Source of the DNA: Actibacterium sp. MT2.3-13A
Lineage (GTDB): Bacteria > Pseudomonadota > Alphaproteobacteria > Rhodobacterales > Rhodobacteraceae
Direction: 5' to 3'
DNA length: 64,000 nucleotides
Assembly (NCBI RefSeq): GCF_018139985.1
Contig: NZ_JAGSOU010000003.1
Location: 222,663 to 286,662 of the forward strand
A program made the position numbers and the translations under genes. The notes below the pieces were generated by a model. It worked only from the letters and a program-made list of their open reading frames with translations. It was not told the DNA's origin and did not search any database. This document shows positions 56,091-64,000 of the stretch, piece by piece; positions within the stretch are counted from its first letter, which is position 1; the number at the start of each line of letters is the position of its first letter.

Positions 56091-58250
56091 ATGACGAACT
56101 ATGTGGAACGTGCCGGGCTGAAGGTGGAAGCAACGCTGGCCGCCTTCGTTGAGGACCGGGCCCTGACCGGCCTTGAGATCGGCGCCGAGGCGCTGTGGCA
56201 GGGCCTGTCGGACCTGATCCATGATTTCGGCCCGCGCAACCGCGCGCTGCTGGCGCGCCGCGAGGAGCTGCAGGAAAAGATCGACGCCTGGCACCGCGCC
56301 AATGCCGGCCAGCCGCATGACGCGGCCGCCTACAAGGCTTTCCTCGAGGAAATCGGTTACCTGCTGCCCGAGGGCGAGGATTTCAGCATCGACACCTCGA
56401 ATGTCGACCCCGAGATCGCGGCCCAGCCGGGCCCGCAGCTGGTGGTCCCGATCATGAACGCGCGCTACGCGCTGAACGCGGCGAACGCGCGCTGGGGCTC
56501 GCTCTACGATGCGCTGTACGGCACCGACGCGCTGGGCGACCTGCCTCAGGGCAAGGGCTATGACCCCGAGCGCGGTGCGCGCGTGGTGGCCTGGGCCAAG
56601 CGCTTCCTCGACGACGTGGCGCCGCTGGCCGAAGGGTCGTGGGCCGATGTCACCGCCCTGTCGGTCGCGGGCGGCAAGCTGACCCCGGCGCTGGCCGATC
56701 CGTCCCATTTCGCCGGCCATATCGGCGCGGCGGACGCGCCCGACGAGGTGATCCTGGTCAACAACGGCCTGCACATCCGGGTCAAGGTCGATGCCTCCAC
56801 CCCGGTCGGCAAGGACGACCCGGCCCATATCAGCGACATGATCCTCGAGGCCGCGATCAGCTCGATCATGGATTGCGAGGACAGCGTCGCCGCCGTCGAT
56901 GGCGAGGACAAGGCGCTGGCCTATTCCAACTGGCTGGGCCTGATGGCGGGCGACCTGGAAGAGCAGGTCGAGAAGGGCGGCAAGGTCTTCACCCGCCGCC
57001 TGCATGACGACATCACCTACACCGCCGCCGACGGCAGCGAGGCCACGCTGAAGGGCCGCGCCCTGATGCTGGTGCGCAACGTGGGCCACCTGATGACCAC
57101 GCCCGCCGTGCTGGACCGCGACGGCAACGAGGCGCCCGAGGGACTGCTCGACGCGATGATGACCTCGCTGGTCGCCATGCACGACCTGCGCAAGACCGCG
57201 GGCGCGCGCAACTCGGTCAAGGGCTCGGTCTATGTGGTGAAGCCCAAGATGCACGGCCCCGAGGAGGTCGGTTTCGCCGACGAGATCTTCTCCTTCGTGG
57301 AGAAGACCCTCGGCCTGCCGCAATACACCGTCAAGCTGGGCATCATGGACGAGGAGCGCCGCACCTCGGCCAACCTCAAGGAATGCATCCGCGCCGCCAA
57401 GCACCGGGTGGCCTTCATCAACACCGGCTTCCTCGACCGCACCGGCGACGAGATCCACACCTCGATGGAGGCGGGCCCGATGATCCGCAAGGGCGACATG
57501 AAGCACGCCCCCTGGATCCTGTCCTACGAGGACCGCAACGTCGATATCGGCCTGGCCTGCGGGCTGAAGGGCCACGCCCAGATCGGCAAGGGCATGTGGG
57601 CCATGCCCGACCTGATGGCGGCGATGATGGAGCAGAAGATCGGCCATCCGAAGGCCGGCGCCACCTGCGCCTGGGTCCCGAGCCCGACCGCGGCCACGCT
57701 GCACGCCACCCATTACCACCGCGTTGACGTGCTGGCCCGCCAGGACGAGATCGCCGCGGGCGGGCCGCGCGGCACGCTCGACGACCTGCTGACCATCCCG
57801 GTGATGGAGGGCCAGAACCTCAGCGACGAGGACATCCGCCAGGAGATCGAGAACAACGCGCAGGGCATCCTGGGCTACGTCGTGCGCTGGGTCGACCAGG
57901 GCGTTGGCTGCTCCAAGGTGCCGGACATCCATGACGTCGGCCTGATGGAAGACCGCGCCACCTGCCGCATCTCCAGCCAGGCGCTGGCGAACTGGCTGCA
58001 CCACGGCGTGGTCAGCGAGGGGCAGGTGATGGAGGCGATGCGCAAGATGGCCGAGGTGGTGGACCGCCAGAACGCGGGCGACCCGGCCTACATGCCGATG
58101 GCGCCGGGCTTCGAGGGGATCGCCTTCCAGGCGGCCTGCGACCTGGTGTTCCGCGGCCGCGAGCAGCCCTCGGGCTACACCGAGCCGGTGCTGCATGCCC
58201 GCCGCCTGCAGCTCAAGGCCACCCGCACCCCGCAGGTCAGCGCGTCCTGA
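56091..58250 (+). CDS. malate synthase G
   Basis: Condenses acetyl-CoA with glyoxylate to malate in the glyoxylate cycle. The 719 residues match the monomeric G isoform (about 720). Characteristic blocks are the [14 protein letters not shown]-terminus, [17 protein letters not shown] (magnesium and catalytic region), [26 protein letters not shown] and [18 protein letters not shown] (acetyl-CoA binding). Start fixed by GAGGAGGGATC upstream. Isocitrate lyase is not in this window, so glyoxylate may come from the ethylmalonyl-CoA route or glycolate instead; glcG-like hbpS follows 24 bases downstream. Confidence 0.96.
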   Translation: MTNYVERAGLKVEATLAAFVEDRALTGLEIGAEALWQGLSDLIHDFGPRNRALLARREELQEKIDAWHRANAGQPHDAAAYKAFLEEIGYLLPEGEDFSIDTSNVDPEIAAQPGPQLVVPIMNARYALNAANARWGSLYDALYGTDALGDLPQGKGYDPERGARVVAWAKRFLDDVAPLAEGSWADVTALSVAGGKLTPALADPSHFAGHIGAADAPDEVILVNNGLHIRVKVDASTPVGKDDPAHISDMILEAAISSIMDCEDSVAAVDGEDKALAYSNWLGLMAGDLEEQVEKGGKVFTRRLHDDITYTAADGSEATLKGRALMLVRNVGHLMTTPAVLDRDGNEAPEGLLDAMMTSLVAMHDLRKTAGARNSVKGSVYVVKPKMHGPEEVGFADEIFSFVEKTLGLPQYTVKLGIMDEERRTSANLKECIRAAKHRVAFINTGFLDRTGDEIHTSMEAGPMIRKGDMKHAPWILSYEDRNVDIGLACGLKGHAQIGKGMWAMPDLMAAMMEQKIGHPKAGATCAWVPSPTAATLHATHYHRVDVLARQDEIAAGGPRGTLDDLLTIPVMEGQNLSDEDIRQEIENNAQGILGYVVRWVDQGVGCSKVPDIHDVGLMEDRATCRISSQALANWLHHGVVSEGQVMEAMRKMAEVVDRQNAGDPAYMPMAPGFEGIAFQAACDLVFRGREQPSGYTEPVLHARRLQLKATRTPQVSAS

Positions 58251-58274
58251 CCCGCAGATACAGGAGATAGAGAC

Positions 58275-58703
58275 ATGGCGACGATTTCCCTGCGCAAGGC
58301 GCGCACCATCATCCGCAAGGCCCTGGACAAGGGCCGGGAGATGAACCTCAAGCCGCTGTCGGTGGTGGTGCTGGACGCCGGCGGCCACGTCATCGCGTTC
58401 GAACGCGAGGACGGCGCCAGCCCCGGCCGCTTCAAGATCGCCGAGGGCAAGGCCTATGGCGCGGTCATGCTGGGCATGGGCGGGCAGGCGCAGATGGCCC
58501 GCGCCGAGGCCCAGGCCTATTTCATGGCCGCCGTGAACGGCGTCTATGGCGGCAAGGTGATTCCGGTGCCGGGCGGCGTGCTGGTGCGCGACAAGAAGGG
58601 CACGGTCCTGGGCGCGGTTGGCGTGACCGGCGACAGCTCGGAGAACGATGCCATTGCGGCCACCGCGGGCATCGAGGCGGCGGCGCTGATCGGCGAAGCG
58701 TAA
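58275..58703 (+). CDS. GlcG/HbpS family protein
   Basis: A 142-residue protein of the GlcG/HbpS fold (LSVVVLDAGGHVIAFEREDG, RAEAQAYFMAAVNGVYGG, GGVLVRDKKGTVLGAVGVTGDSSENDAIA). Members bind haem or corrinoids or lie in glycolate operons with uncertain roles. Its place right after malate synthase matches the glc-operon layout and suggests a shared transcript. A haem- or degradation-related function is an inference from the family. Confidence 0.85.
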   Translation: MATISLRKARTIIRKALDKGREMNLKPLSVVVLDAGGHVIAFEREDGASPGRFKIAEGKAYGAVMLGMGGQAQMARAEAQAYFMAAVNGVYGGKVIPVPGGVLVRDKKGTVLGAVGVTGDSSENDAIAATAGIEAAALIGEA

Positions 58704-58727
58704 GCGCCGCGATCCGCCTGAAAAACC

Positions 58728-58756
58728 GGCACGGGCCCCCGGGCGGGGCCCGTGCC
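58728..58756 (+). terminator. 12-bp hairpin after glcB-hbpS
   Basis: GGCACGGGCCCC-CGGGC-GGGGCCCGTGCC is a perfect 12-bp stem with a 5-base loop, about 25 bases after the HbpS stop. It has no U-tract, so it may be a Rho-assisted terminator or an mRNA-stabilising 3' structure. Confidence 0.6.
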
Positions 58757-58822
58757 GCCGCCGCCCCTTCACGGGCGCGCGCGATCGGCCTATGCTGCGA
58801 CGAGAACAGCAAGAGGACGGAC

Positions 58823-59599
58823 ATGTCGCGCCCCATCGTCGGTATCATCGGCAACCAGTATCTGATCAACGACCAGTACCCCGCCCATGCCGGCGGCACG
58901 ATGAATTCCGAGGCGGTGGCCGAGGTGGCCGGTGCGCTGCCGCTGCTGGTTCCGGCCGATCCGCGCTTCGTCACGGTCGAGGAACTGCTGGAGACTTGCC
59001 ACGGTTTCCTGCTCACCGGCGGCCGCCCCAATGTCCACCCCGAGGAATACGGCGAGGAAGAGACCGAGGCGCATGGCGCCTTCGACCGCGCCCGCGACGC
59101 CGTCACCCTGCCGCTGATCCGCGCGCTCGTCGAGCGCGGCCAGCCCTTCCTTGGCATATGCCGCGGCTTCCAGGAGGTGAACGTGGCGATGGGCGGCACG
59201 CTCTATCCCGAGATCCGCGATCTGCCGGGCCGGATGAACCACCGCATGCCGCCCGACGGCACGCTGGAGGAAAAATTCGCCCTGCGCCACAAGGTGACGC
59301 TGACCGAGGGCGGGCCGTTCCACCGGCTGTTCGGCGCGCGTGAGGTGATGACCAACACATTGCACGGGCAGGGGATCAAGAGCCCCGGCAGCCGGATCGT
59401 GATCGACGGTCACGCCCCCGACGGCACGCCCGAGGCGATCTATGTCGCCGACGCGCCGGGCTTCACCCTCTCGGTGCAGTGGCATCCCGAATACCGCGCG
59501 GCCGAGGATCCGGTCTCGCGGCCGCTGTTCTCGGCCTTCGGGCGGGCGGTGCGCGCCTGGGCCGAGGGGCGCCGCGCCCCGGTGCTCAAGACCGCGTGA
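58823..59599 (+). CDS. peptidase C26 glutamine amidotransferase-like
   Basis: A 258-residue class I glutamine amidotransferase fold protein of the gamma-glutamyl-GABA hydrolase (PuuD-like) family. The nucleophile is Cys113 in LGICRGFQEV and the catalytic His lies in SVQWHPEY, with TNTLHGQGI between. PuuD-like enzymes release GABA or other amines from gamma-glutamyl conjugates; the substrate here is unclear, but it could be part of a putrescine breakdown route. It is a single plus-strand gene with AAGAGGA upstream. Confidence 0.88.
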   Translation: MSRPIVGIIGNQYLINDQYPAHAGGTMNSEAVAEVAGALPLLVPADPRFVTVEELLETCHGFLLTGGRPNVHPEEYGEEETEAHGAFDRARDAVTLPLIRALVERGQPFLGICRGFQEVNVAMGGTLYPEIRDLPGRMNHRMPPDGTLEEKFALRHKVTLTEGGPFHRLFGAREVMTNTLHGQGIKSPGSRIVIDGHAPDGTPEAIYVADAPGFTLSVQWHPEYRAAEDPVSRPLFSAFGRAVRAWAEGRRAPVLKTA

Positions 59600-59655
59600 C
59601 TTGACCTTACCCCCGCTGGAAGCGGCAGTCTCTCGCCGCGAACAGGGGAGAACGC

Positions 59656-60096
59656 ATGAAACCAGTGATTATTGCCGGCGCGGCCGGCCTCGTGGCCGCG
59701 GGGGTGGCCTATGTCCTGATCCGGGGCGGCGCGGAGGAGGCCACGGCCCCGGCGGGCGGCCAGGGCCCCGCGCCGGGCGCCGCGATCGTGACGGTGCAGA
59801 TGCCCGCGCTCAGCGCCACGGCGCAGCTCGGGCGCAAGGCTTTCGAGGCGAACTGTGCCACTTGCCACGGGCCGGACGGGTCCGGGCGGCAGGACTCGGG
59901 GCCGCCGCTGATCCACAAGATCTACGAGCCCGGCCACCATGCCGACATCGCCATCGTTATGGCCGCGCAGAGGGGCGTGAAGTCGCATCACTGGCGGTTC
60001 GGCGACATGGCGCCGGTTCCGGGCTTGACCGAGCGCGAGCTGGGGTCGATCGTGGTCTATATCCGCGAGGTGCAGCGGGCCAACGGGATCGAGTGA
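59656..60096 (+). CDS. class I cytochrome c
   Basis: A 146-residue small c-type cytochrome anchored by an N-terminal membrane helix (residues 4-23). The haem site is CATCH at 67-71 in the sequence FEANCATCHGPDGSGRQDSGPPL, and the axial methionine is in FGDMAPVPGL. It should sit on the periplasmic side and carry electrons to an unknown oxidase or reductase. The signal/anchor and a short Ala/Gly-rich linker precede the haem domain. GGGGAG just before the ATG. Confidence 0.9.
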   Translation: MKPVIIAGAAGLVAAGVAYVLIRGGAEEATAPAGGQGPAPGAAIVTVQMPALSATAQLGRKAFEANCATCHGPDGSGRQDSGPPLIHKIYEPGHHADIAIVMAAQRGVKSHHWRFGDMAPVPGLTERELGSIVVYIREVQRANGIE

Positions 60097-60126
60097 TCCG
60101 CGTGCCGCGATGAAGGGAGTCCAACC

Positions 60127-60654
60127 ATGAAGATCGCCATCGTCTACGCCACCACCGAGGGGCAGACCCGCAAGATCGTCCGGTTCTGCGCCGATCACCT
60201 GATCGACGCGGGCGACAGCGTGGAGGTGATCCACGCCGTCGATGCCCGGGATCTGGACCTGGCGCGCTTCGACGGGGCGATCGTGGCCGGATCAATCCAT
60301 GTCATGCACTACCAGAAGGAACTGGCGGAATTCGCCAAGGTGCAGGCCGGCGCGCTGGCGAAATTGCGCACGCTGTTCCTGTCGGTCTCGCTGACCGCGG
60401 CAAGCAACGACCCCGAGGACCGGGCCGGGCTGGCGGACTGCGTGGCGGAGTTCTCGGCCAAGACCGGCTGGACGCCGGGGCAGGTGGCGCATGTCGCCGG
60501 CGCCTTCATGTTCTCGGAATATGATTTCTTCCGCAGCTGGGCGATGCGCTGGATCGCGGCCCAGAGGGGGCAGAGGGTGAGCCCGAACGAGGACCGCGAA
60601 TACACCGACTGGCAGGCGCTGGCCGCCACGCTGGACGCGTGGCGCGCGGGCTGA
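60127..60654 (+). CDS. HemG-like flavodoxin-domain protein
   Basis: A 175-residue flavodoxin-fold protein. The N-terminus has the FMN phosphate loop IVYATTEGQTRKI, followed by VAGSIHVMHY, SVSLTAASNDP and the C-terminal EYTDWQAL. This closely follows the E. coli HemG pattern (protoporphyrinogen oxidase; similar YTDWEQ tail), so it may oxidise protoporphyrinogen IX for haem synthesis. Divergent family members also exist and the electron acceptor is not known. It is 30 bases after the cytochrome c gene, perhaps one operon, and almost touches the oppositely oriented Hint gene. Confidence 0.75.
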   Translation: MKIAIVYATTEGQTRKIVRFCADHLIDAGDSVEVIHAVDARDLDLARFDGAIVAGSIHVMHYQKELAEFAKVQAGALAKLRTLFLSVSLTAASNDPEDRAGLADCVAEFSAKTGWTPGQVAHVAGAFMFSEYDFFRSWAMRWIAAQRGQRVSPNEDREYTDWQALAATLDAWRAG

Positions 60655-60655
60655 T

Positions 60656-62941
60656 CTAGGCCGCCAGCAGCCGCGCCTCGTGCCGCTTCAGGCAGATGCG
60701 CGAGGTGTCGCCATAGCCGTTCGGGTTGCTGCGCAGTTCGGGGAACAGGGCGAAGAGCTCTTCGCGGGCCGGGCCGGTCACCGCATCGAGGCCCTGCGCG
60801 CCGGGGTGGAAGCTCTCGCTCGGGGCGCCTTCGGCGAAGATCACCTGGTGGCGGTCGAACAGCAGGTGGACATAGGTCACCTCGCCGCCGGGCGCGCGGA
60901 TCACGTCGCGCCCGTCGATCAGGTGCTTGGCGGCGGCCAGAACCTCGCTTTCGCCGAACAGCAGGTTGGCCCGGTGCCCGGTGACGAGCATCCGGTGCTG
61001 CGGCGAGACCAGCAGGTCGCGCCCGTTGCCGAAGGCCGAGCCCGCGCGCAGCAGGACCGGCGCGAGCCGACCCACCGCGGGCACCCGCCGCCGCCCCGTC
61101 CAGCGCACCGGCCGCAGCCCGTCATCGGCGGTGATGACCAGGTCGCCGGGGCGCAGATCCTCGATCGGGCGGGCGCCATGCGGCGTCAGGATCCGGGTGC
61201 CGGCGGCGAAACAGATGACGATGTTCTCGATCTCGGAGAAGTTCACCACCGAACCGTCGCCCAGCGTGGCAAAGCCCGACAGCCCGCCGCCGGCGTCGGA
61301 GGAATTGGTATAGGTGATGTCGCCGCGGTCGATCAGGCCCTGGAAATTCAGCGTGTCGCCAATGCTCTCGCCGCCCTCGCCGCCGGCAATGGCGATGGTC
61401 GCGCCGCCGCTTTCGGCCAGATCGGCGACCAGGAAGGTGTCGTCGCCGTCGCCGCCCGAGGCGCTGTCGCCCTGGGCGACGGTGATGCTGTCGTCGCCCG
61501 CGCCGCCCTCCAGCGTGTCGGCGCCGGTGCTGCCCGCCAGGGTGTCGTCGCCCGCGCCGCCGTCGATCACGTCGTCGCCGCCGGCGGCGGGTATCGTGTC
61601 GAAATGCACGTCGGTGATCCACAGCGCCTGGCCCGTGTCGCCGGCGTTGGAATAGACGATCTCGATCCGCGCGACCGGGCCGGCGATCTCCACCAGCGCC
61701 GACCCCTCGACCGAGCTGGCACTTTCGCTGCCCTGACCGGCGATGACGGTGTCGCCCGTGACGGTGTCGTTGCCACTGGCGGTGATGGACACTGGCACCG
61801 GGTTGCCGTCGGCATCGTAGGCGCGGACCTCGACCACGTCGGTCCAGGTGCCCGAGTCGATGTCGTTGATGCGGAAGGTGGCGTTGCTGACGCTGTCGCT
61901 CAGCCCCGAGCCGGGTGTGTGGGAAAACTCGATCGTCGTGGTCGCAGTGGTGCCCGTGCCGAGGCTGTCGCTGGTCAGGTGGAGCGCCGAGTTGCTGGCG
62001 AAAGGTTCGCCCGTGGCGGTGTATTGCGTGCTGTCTGAGACCTCGATCCGGTCGCTGATCGGCCCGCGGAGGAAGGAGACATCGACGCGCATCCCGCCGG
62101 TGTCCTGGCTGAAACCGCCGCTGATGTCGCTGCGGTCGGTGCCCGCCGCGCTCCAGTTCAGCGATTGCGTTTCCGACACCGCCGCGCCGCCGTCGCCGTG
62201 GATCGTGTCGTTGCCCGCGCCGCCCGAGATCGTGTCGTGCCCGGCGCCGCCGGAAACCGTGTCGTCGCCGCCGCCGGCCGTGATGCTGTCGTTGCCGTCC
62301 AGCCCCTCGACCGTGTCGCCCAGTCCTGACGGCCCGCTGCCGTCGCCCTGATCCACGCGGTCGCCCTGCGCGTCGGTATAGCCCGTGTCGATGACGTCAT
62401 CGCCGCCGGTGCCCTCGACCGCGTTGGCGCCGCCGGCGGCACCGGCCTGGGACAGGGGGCTGCCCGTGAAGGCCAGCGAGGCCGAGGCGCTGTCGCCGTC
62501 GACGTAATCCGCATAGGAAAAGGCGATGTCGCCCGAGGCGGCGTCGGGGTTGGAGTTGTATTCCAGCACCTGGTAGCTGCGCCCGGCCACCAGCGGCTGC
62601 TCGGACAGCGTGTAATAGCCCGCCGCAGCGCCCTTCTCGACCTGGAACTGCGCGATCTGGAAGGTCTCGCCGGTCACGCTGTCCTGCACCGTCCAGACGG
62701 CCTCGGCATCGACGGAGGAATTGGTGGAACTGGCGCCTCCGAGCGTGACATCGGCCCTCGCGTTTTCGCGGCCGGCCGAATCGTCGTCCAGCGTCAGCCC
62801 TCCGATCCCGCGCTCGTTGTCGGTGATCGTGGCCGTGCCGTCGGCCGTGGCCGGGCCCGACCAGTTGAACGACCCGCCGGTATCGGTCGGGAGAATCCCG
62901 TCGGGATTGATGTCATAGAATTTGACGTCGAAGACTGCCAT
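60656..62941 (-). CDS. RTX-Hint secreted protein
   Basis: A 761-residue secreted-type protein. The N-terminal 170 residues are an uncharacterised adhesion-like region (MAVFDVKFYDINPDGILPTD). RTX calcium-binding nonapeptides (GGDDTVSGGAGHD, GGAGNDTIHGDGG) follow around residues 220-280, a second, beta-rich domain next, then another RTX block (GGAGDDTLAGSTGADTLEGGAGDD). The last 185 residues form a Hint (Hedgehog/intein) domain starting at Cys577 (CFAAGTRILTPHGARPIEDLRPGD) with DGLRPVRWTGRR and SPQHRMLVTG. Export by a type I system and self-processing are inferred; no secretion genes are nearby. Start at MAVFDVKFYD, weak ribosome binding site. Confidence 0.85.
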   Translation of the reverse strand: MAVFDVKFYDINPDGILPTDTGGSFNWSGPATADGTATITDNERGIGGLTLDDDSAGRENARADVTLGGASSTNSSVDAEAVWTVQDSVTGETFQIAQFQVEKGAAAGYYTLSEQPLVAGRSYQVLEYNSNPDAASGDIAFSYADYVDGDSASASLAFTGSPLSQAGAAGGANAVEGTGGDDVIDTGYTDAQGDRVDQGDGSGPSGLGDTVEGLDGNDSITAGGGDDTVSGGAGHDTISGGAGNDTIHGDGGAAVSETQSLNWSAAGTDRSDISGGFSQDTGGMRVDVSFLRGPISDRIEVSDSTQYTATGEPFASNSALHLTSDSLGTGTTATTTIEFSHTPGSGLSDSVSNATFRINDIDSGTWTDVVEVRAYDADGNPVPVSITASGNDTVTGDTVIAGQGSESASSVEGSALVEIAGPVARIEIVYSNAGDTGQALWITDVHFDTIPAAGGDDVIDGGAGDDTLAGSTGADTLEGGAGDDSITVAQGDSASGGDGDDTFLVADLAESGGATIAIAGGEGGESIGDTLNFQGLIDRGDITYTNSSDAGGGLSGFATLGDGSVVNFSEIENIVICFAAGTRILTPHGARPIEDLRPGDLVITADDGLRPVRWTGRRRVPAVGRLAPVLLRAGSAFGNGRDLLVSPQHRMLVTGHRANLLFGESEVLAAAKHLIDGRDVIRAPGGEVTYVHLLFDRHQVIFAEGAPSESFHPGAQGLDAVTGPAREELFALFPELRSNPNGYGDTSRICLKRHEARLLAA

Positions 62942-63194
62942 CAACTGCCTGCTCGTTACCCAACCTTTTGCCGGTGCGCCCGCGGGGCTTTTGCCCGGGA
63001 CGGCGGCGGCCGGTCGGCCCACCCTCATTGTTTTGCCGCGCCGCGTCGTTGGCCCGCCGGCGATCCGGGGGCAGGGCGCGGGTTTCCTCGGCATCCGGAC
63101 TAGCCGGGGAGTGCGGCAGCGTTAGGGTCGCGTGGCGGCGGCGGGCGGGCGGAAATGCGGAAACAATGGGGCGCGGCGGCGGAAATTGTCGCGG
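62942..63194. other. intergenic region before RTX-Hint gene
   Basis: No gene is visible. On the minus strand GGG-CAAAA-GCCC is a small hairpin about 40 bases before the RTX-Hint start and could lie in its 5' leader. I cannot place a promoter with confidence. Confidence 0.3.
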
Positions 63195-63725
63195 TCAACC
63201 GTCGCTCAGCGTCCGTTCCATGCGGAAATTCGTCAGCGCGACGCCGTCGCGGATGACGCTCTGGCGGGCGGTGGTCCGCCAGCCGCGGCGCGACAGAAAA
63301 CTGCGGGCGAGGTGGCTCGCCTCGGTGCTGAGCACGGGCATGGCGCGGCGCCGCGCGGTCTCGATCAGGGCCGCGTGCAGCCGGTCGGCCACGCCGCGCC
63401 CCATCCAGCGCGGCGCGACATAGAGCAGGTCGAGAAACCCGTCCTCGCCCAGCGAGGTGAAGCCGGCGGGGCGGCGGCCGATCACGGCCACGGTGGTCAG
63501 GGCCTCCAGCAGGCGAGGCTCCCAGCCGGCTGGCGGCTGGGGCGTGGGGGCCCAGGCGCGGCGCTCCTCGGCGCTGTAATGGCGGGCCGCGCCCGCGTGC
63601 ACCGCCTCGAACAGGAGCGCGGCCAGGGCCGGGCCGTCGCCGGGCCGCGCGGGGCGCAGCCGCACCGCGGGGGCCCGGCGCGGGGCCTGGTGGAGAGGGG
63701 GCTCGGTCGCTCTGCGGTCGCTCAT
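63195..63725 (-). CDS. GNAT-family N-acetyltransferase
   Basis: A 176-residue acetyl-CoA-dependent acetyltransferase. The GNAT fold is recognised by RPARPGDGPALAALLFEAVH (N-terminal strand-helix), the acetyl-CoA loop LYVAPRWMGRGVADRL (R/Q-x-x-G-x-G/A type) and the C-terminal LARSFLSRRGW. The substrate is not predictable. Start chosen at MSDRRATEPPLHQ; an upstream ATG at 63773 is less likely, as it would run into the region of the divergent gene. Confidence 0.8.
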   Translation of the reverse strand: MSDRRATEPPLHQAPRRAPAVRLRPARPGDGPALAALLFEAVHAGAARHYSAEERRAWAPTPQPPAGWEPRLLEALTTVAVIGRRPAGFTSLGEDGFLDLLYVAPRWMGRGVADRLHAALIETARRRAMPVLSTEASHLARSFLSRRGWRTTARQSVIRDGVALTNFRMERTLSDG

Positions 63726-63820
63726 CCGGGCAGTTTTGTCAGCGCCGGGCTGCGGCGACAAGAGGGCTTGCATTCGCCGCGCGCCCCGCGATGATCGCGC
63801 GATCTTGCGGAGGATTTGAG

Positions 63821-64000
63821 ATGACTGCGAAATGGGGCGCGCTGGCGCTGGCACTGACCCTGGCCGTGACCGGCCCCGCCTGGGCCCAGGAAGATCCGGT
63901 GGCCGAGGCAATCCAGGACTACCTGGATTTCGCCACCTACGAGGCGGGCATCATCCTGCCCGACCAGATCACCGAGGAGATGCTGCCGTCGGTCACCTTC
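63821..64000 (+). CDS. exported protein, cut by window end
   Basis: Begins with a clear Sec signal peptide (MTAKWGALALALTLAVTGPAWAQ, cleavage after AWA) and GGAGG eight bases before the ATG, then EDPVAEAIQDYLDFATYEAGIILPDQITEEMLPSVTF to the window edge. Only 60 residues are visible, too few to assign a family. It is divergent from the GNAT gene. Confidence 0.75.
   Translation, partial: MTAKWGALALALTLAVTGPAWAQEDPVAEAIQDYLDFATYEAGIILPDQITEEMLPSVTF

Noticed and set aside
60680-62038. 452-codon open frame antisense to the RTX-Hint gene
   Set aside because: Composition is dominated by Ala/Gly/Val/Asp from reversed RTX repeats; no motif, and the sense gene is clear.

Overview
This window looks like a stretch of core chromosome from a GC-rich alphaproteobacterium of the order Rhodobacterales (Rhodobacter/Paracoccus/Rhodovulum-like). 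The reasons are: a complete division and cell-wall (dcw) cluster in alphaproteobacterial order, aerobic CobS/CobT cobaltochelatase genes, a DUF1127 gene followed by four stem-loops carrying CCUCCUCCC (the ccaF1-ccsR1-4 arrangement known from Rhodobacter sphaeroides), LexA boxes of the Rhodobacter type (GTTC-N7-GTTC), and a recurring hairpin plus TATTT...CCAGAAGAA intergenic element. No phage, insertion sequence, CRISPR array or plasmid module is visible.

Layout. 1-9.2 kb: tRNA-Gly(GCC), a TerC-family membrane protein and pyruvate carboxylase on the minus strand; a UvrD/PcrA helicase on the plus strand with an SOS box and an apparently leaderless start; the minus-strand ccaF1-ccsR1-4 stress RNA locus with an RpoH-type promoter; and the Fe-S carrier gene apbC. 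9.2-33 kb: the dcw cluster, mraZ-rsmH-ftsL-ftsI-murE-murF-mraY-murD-[odc-methyltransferase]-ftsW-murG-murC-[APC permease-DUF2484-small membrane protein]-murB-ddl-ftsQ-ftsA-ftsZ. It has a leader of several hundred bases with MraZ-type TGGGA repeats and a candidate UpsM-like 5' RNA, and ends at an intrinsic terminator after ftsZ. 33-36.6 kb: lpxC, bamD and recN.

36.6-50 kb: a convergent D-lactate/glycolate-type FAD dehydrogenase, a CLC chloride transporter without the proton glutamate, DUF427, aminopeptidase P, cobT and cobS, a Tat-type msrB, a J-domain protein, bolA, a DUF4177 protein, a sulfotransferase and gatB. 50-64 kb: a lytic-transglycosylase lipoprotein, an acyltransferase, pepN, an SOS-box photolyase/cryptochrome, malate synthase G with a GlcG/HbpS partner, a class I glutamine amidotransferase-like hydrolase, cytochrome c, a HemG-like flavodoxin, a large RTX-Hint secreted protein, a GNAT acetyltransferase and the start of one exported protein cut by the window edge.

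How the parts fit: the dcw block makes lipid II (murE/F/D/G/C/B, mraY, ddl) and builds the divisome (ftsL/I/W/Q/A/Z), followed by outer-membrane biogenesis (lpxC, bamD). Two DNA-repair genes (the helicase and the photolyase) share one architecture: a LexA direct repeat overlapping or adjoining the promoter, with the -10 only about 6-7 bases from the ATG. The least explained material is the four-copy intergenic element, the genes inserted inside dcw, the candidate odc leader RNA and the RTX-Hint protein. Most gene calls are familiar families; I saw no convincing novel defence or mobile system.
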